Source of the DNA: Pirellulaceae bacterium
Lineage (GTDB): Bacteria > Planctomycetota > Planctomycetia > Pirellulales > Pirellulaceae
DNA length: 34,628 nucleotides
Assembly (NCBI GenBank): GCA_011087765.1
Contig: JAALLA010000008.1
Coordinates: forward strand, 9,498 to 44,125
Reading direction: 5' to 3'
The notes beneath the pieces were generated by a model. The model was not told the origin of the DNA. It did no database searches and saw only the letters and a list, made by a program, of their open reading frames with translations. How positions within the stretch are numbered: the first letter of the stretch is position 1; each line of letters opens with the position of its first letter. A program made the position numbers and the translations under genes. Below are positions 32,536 through 34,628 of the stretch, piece by piece.

Positions 32536-33606
32536 CTATTTTGTCGGTGGAGCTGGAAGATCAAAGGTAGTTTTAACATTGGAAAGTTCGTGAATGTAAT
32601 GGCACAGCAGACCATAAGTCGATTGGAACTCGGGGTAGCGTGCGAGTTTTACAAGCTTGGGGTCATTGCAAACATATTCAAAATTTGTCCGGCACTTGAT
32701 CAAAGATTCTACCGACGGGTGTCCATTTGCTTGGAAGACTTGTGCTGGCAATCCGAGAAAACGCTGCCAGCTAGGGTCAAGCACTTCGTACATTTCAGGA
32801 GCAATTTTTGCGAGCTGGTCTCGCAATTGATCAACCTCTTTTTGGGAGTATTGTTGAGCCAGGATCGGCTTGGTTGGGGTCGCAGCGGAGGCTTTTATCG
32901 TGGGAACCTGGCTGTTGTTTGGATTGTTGGCGGTCGAGTTGCCGGTATATCTCATCACCTCGAGACCGAGTTTTTGAGCGCTTGCCGGAATGATAACCGG
33001 TCCACCCGGCGTTGCTGATTTGTAGTAGGTGGCGTTGCTCAGGGAGTCCATTCGAACAACCGATCCGTCAAAAGAGACACCCAGGAATAAGCCACGGCTT
33101 CTGGAGTAAGAGTAAATCTGTGCCCCGAGTCGCGAGTCAGTTGCGGCGGTGGCTTGTCTTCCAACTGGGCCGGCGGCAATCCCCGCGTCGGCTCCGAGAG
33201 TGATCCGCCCCGATAATAGTCCGCTGACGCTCTTTCTAGTTTTGAAAACCAAAACGACATCGGTTGATTGAACACCAGCCTGCCAACCGATGTTGCCGCC
33301 AGTTAGGGTTGCGAAGACGGGGGCATGCCATCCACCCTTATCGTCGCGAATCATGATGACACCATTTCCTCGCCGGGCCCCAACCACGAAACTCGCTTTG
33401 ACAACACCGGGGAAAATGGCAACCGCCTGCGCATCGTGCAACATGCTTCGAGGGATTCCCTCGGCTGGAATTGACATGATCTCATTCAGAACCCCAATTG
33501 ATTCATTAACTGTTTGCTCTTCCTTGTATTGACCTGATACGAGGGCACATTGGCTCATTAAAATACCGATGCAGATCGCTTGAGCTAAGAGGGTTGTTCG
33601 TTTCAT
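32536..33606 (-). CDS. Exported SYLF (Ysc84-like) lipid-binding domain protein
   Basis: A 356-residue protein with a signal peptide (LLAQAICIGILMSQCALVSG). The SYLF/Ysc84 domain covers about 35-225: AVAIFPGVVKASFVVGARRG, GGWHAPVFATLTGGNIGWQ, TDVVLVFKTRKSVSGLLSG, LGADAGIAAGPVGRQA and YSRSRGLFLGVSFDGSVV. In eukaryotes this fold binds phosphoinositides; in bacteria it is a poorly known exported lipid-binding domain. A C-terminal extension of about 120 residues (YSQKEVDQLRDQLAKIAPEM to STYGLLCHYIHEL) is not part of the usual domain and I do not recognise it. The ATG follows an AAGGAA site. Upstream is a structured intergenic region. Confidence 0.88.
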   Translation of the reverse strand: MKRTTLLAQAICIGILMSQCALVSGQYKEEQTVNESIGVLNEIMSIPAEGIPRSMLHDAQAVAIFPGVVKASFVVGARRGNGVIMIRDDKGGWHAPVFATLTGGNIGWQAGVQSTDVVLVFKTRKSVSGLLSGRITLGADAGIAAGPVGRQATAATDSRLGAQIYSYSRSRGLFLGVSFDGSVVRMDSLSNATYYKSATPGGPVIIPASAQKLGLEVMRYTGNSTANNPNNSQVPTIKASAATPTKPILAQQYSQKEVDQLRDQLAKIAPEMYEVLDPSWQRFLGLPAQVFQANGHPSVESLIKCRTNFEYVCNDPKLVKLARYPEFQSTYGLLCHYIHELSNVKTTFDLPAPPTK

Positions 33607-33661
33607 GTTGTTGTTCCTTGTCTGGCGGGCCTGTCTAAATCGAACCCCAATTCGACTAACG

Positions 33662-33745
33662 ACGGGGGCGAGATAGCATCAGCCTATTCGACGTAGCAAA
33701 ATTAGGTCAAGACGAATCGTACCCCCGTTTTTTGAACGCTATCTC
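33662..33745. other. Interleaved inverted repeats (pseudoknot-like) upstream of the SYLF gene
   Basis: Two perfect inverted repeats interlock. ACGGGGG (33662-33668) matches CCCCCGT (33722-33728), and GAGATAGC (33670-33677) matches GCTATCTC (33738-33745). Their order A-B-A'-B' allows an H-type pseudoknot, or two mutually exclusive hairpins. The element starts 56 bases upstream of the minus-strand SYLF start codon. Confidence 0.5.
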
Positions 33746-33791
33746 AATCAATGCAGGTATTTTGAAGTTGGGTAGCGGACGCAGGGGGAGC

Positions 33792-33825
33792 CGCGATTAG
33801 AGACAGCTCAAATCTTCTAATCGTG
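33792..33825. other. Ten-pair hairpin downstream of the Pro-rich gene
   Basis: CGATTAGA (33794-33801) and TCTAATCG (33816-33823) pair perfectly, extended by one wobble and one C-G pair, around a 14-base loop. It lies 35 bases after the stop of the Pro-rich gene on the minus strand. No T-tract follows in either direction. Confidence 0.45.
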
Positions 33826-33859
33826 TTTCAGGCAAATTTTGGGGCGAGGCAGCCGTCCG

Positions 33860-34628
33860 TTAGTTTTGCGTGGAATTTGGATCGTCGATCCGCGTCATCG
33901 TCCATTGCTGAGTCTGGCCGTTTTCGAAATGGACCAACGCGCCGGCCTCATTTTCCGTCAAATTGTAGAGGCCAGTTTCCATGATTGGCCACTGTTTTCC
34001 GATCGGCCCCCAGGCCGCTCGCTGGCTCTCTTTGTCGACGGTGCCTTCAACTTCGAACGAGTCTTCAGTGAGAGTGTTTTGAAAGGTGCCTCCGATTAAC
34101 CCTTCTTTGCTGATTGCAAGTTGAAGGTAAAGGATGGCATTTTCGACGGACCCTTCGTTTTCAGCGATCGCGAAGACACCCAACGGAAGCCATTCCACAT
34201 CGTTGGGATCCACATTCGGCGCACTTTCAGCAATGGTTTGTGCTTGTTGGGAGTACTCTTCAGGCGTGCCTACAGGATTGCCTTGATAGTAAACCTGATC
34301 ACCTTCGTAGTAGATGTTAGTGCCGTAATCATAGTAGACCGGTTGTCGATTGATTCCATTGAGCCACCAACTCGTGACGGCTCCAGCGGTGGCAAACGCC
34401 CACCAATTGTTATTGTATCGATTCCAGTGGTAACGATAGTTCGGGTACCTTCCCCAGTAACCGGGGCCGTAAGCAGGGAGATGTACTGGACGGGGGGGGC
34501 GGTATCCAGGTGGTCGGTACCCAATCGGACGCGAACCGGGGGGGCGGTACCCCGGCGGCCGTTTCACCGGTTTGATTTTGGCCGGGTAGTGCGCGGGGCG
34601 AACTTTGTTAGCTGGTGGGATTTTTACC
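33860..34628 (-). CDS. Pro-rich exported protein with shared C-terminal module (5' end outside window)
   Basis: The reading frame stays open to the window edge, so the start and any signal peptide lie beyond 34628. A GTG at 34567 is in frame but falls inside the Pro-rich region and is not a convincing start. The visible part opens with a basic Pro-rich stretch and RPPGYRPPG-type repeats. It continues with WNRYNNNWWAFATAGAVTSWW, then a globular module: YDYGTNIYYEGDQVYYQGNP, EEYSQQAQTIAES, EWLPLGVFAIAENEG, TVDKESQRAAWGPIG and ETGLYNLTENEAGALVHFE. This module and the WW-rich segment align with the C-terminus of the Gly-rich protein at 24082-25884, so the two are paralogous in this half. Function is unknown; surface location is likely. 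Confidence 0.8.
   Translation of the reverse strand, partial: VKIPPANKVRPAHYPAKIKPVKRPPGYRPPGSRPIGYRPPGYRPPRPVHLPAYGPGYWGRYPNYRYHWNRYNNNWWAFATAGAVTSWWLNGINRQPVYYDYGTNIYYEGDQVYYQGNPVGTPEEYSQQAQTIAESAPNVDPNDVEWLPLGVFAIAENEGSVENAILYLQLAISKEGLIGGTFQNTLTEDSFEVEGTVDKESQRAAWGPIGKQWPIMETGLYNLTENEAGALVHFENGQTQQWTMTRIDDPNSTQN

Noticed and set aside
32431-33018. 195-codon plus-strand ORF opposite the SYLF gene
   Set aside because: The minus strand carries a recognisable SYLF domain with signal peptide; the plus-strand product has no family likeness.
1-34628. CRISPR arrays, tRNA or rRNA genes, insertion sequences, phage genes
   Set aside because: No regularly spaced repeats, cloverleaf-type sequence, transposase, integrase or phage structural motifs were seen on either strand.

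Overview
The window looks like chromosomal DNA from a member of the Planctomycetota, probably class Planctomycetia. The evidence is lineage-typical gene content: a PSCyt1/PSCyt2(DUF1549)/PSD1(DUF1553) cytochrome overlapping a DUF1501 protein, a Tat-exported Gfo/Idh/MocA oxidoreductase, an SHD1-domain protein, and many small exported proteins rich in Gly, Pro, Tyr or Cys. I cannot assign a genus. I saw no insertion sequence, integrase, phage gene, CRISPR array, rRNA or tRNA, and nothing suggests recent gain of the region.

Layout. 1-2 kb: an exported DUF6702-like protein, an unrecognised protein and a DinB-family protein. 2.2-7.5 kb: a likely operon of exported oxidoreductase, PSD1 cytochrome and DUF1501 protein. 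7.5-10.1 kb: a ketoacid CoA-transferase (A and B subunits) and a thiolase. The A subunit has an in-frame TGA 34 codons before the natural end. 10.4-12.8 kb: an SPFH (flotillin-like) protein ending in a GYF_2 domain, followed by a membrane-anchored double zinc-ribbon protein; the pair resembles B. subtilis YdjI/YdjG. 13.2-16.0 kb: a divergent lysine-2,3-aminomutase-type radical SAM enzyme followed by a glutamate-1-semialdehyde-aminomutase-like PLP enzyme. 16.1-24.0 kb: envelope and stress genes, namely a small exported protein, two paralogous exported SnoaL-like proteins, an HtrA protease, and a histidine kinase meeting an NtrC-type sigma-54 regulator tail to tail. 24.1-34.6 kb: exported or surface proteins (a Gly-rich protein with five 33-residue repeats, a lipase-like lipoprotein, Cys-rich and SHD1 proteins, a SYLF protein, and a Pro-rich protein cut by the window edge), with a PP2C phosphatase and an endonuclease/exonuclease/phosphatase-family enzyme among them.

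The most unusual items are: the aminomutase/aminotransferase pair with changed substrate-pocket residues behind a repeat-rich leader; the SPFH-GYF_2/zinc-ribbon pair without a PspA partner in view; the interrupted CoA-transferase; an uncharacterised C-terminal module shared by the Gly-rich and Pro-rich proteins; and noncoding inverted repeats, including an interleaved (pseudoknot-like) set at 33662-33745.

All family assignments come from reading motifs by eye. No database search was run.
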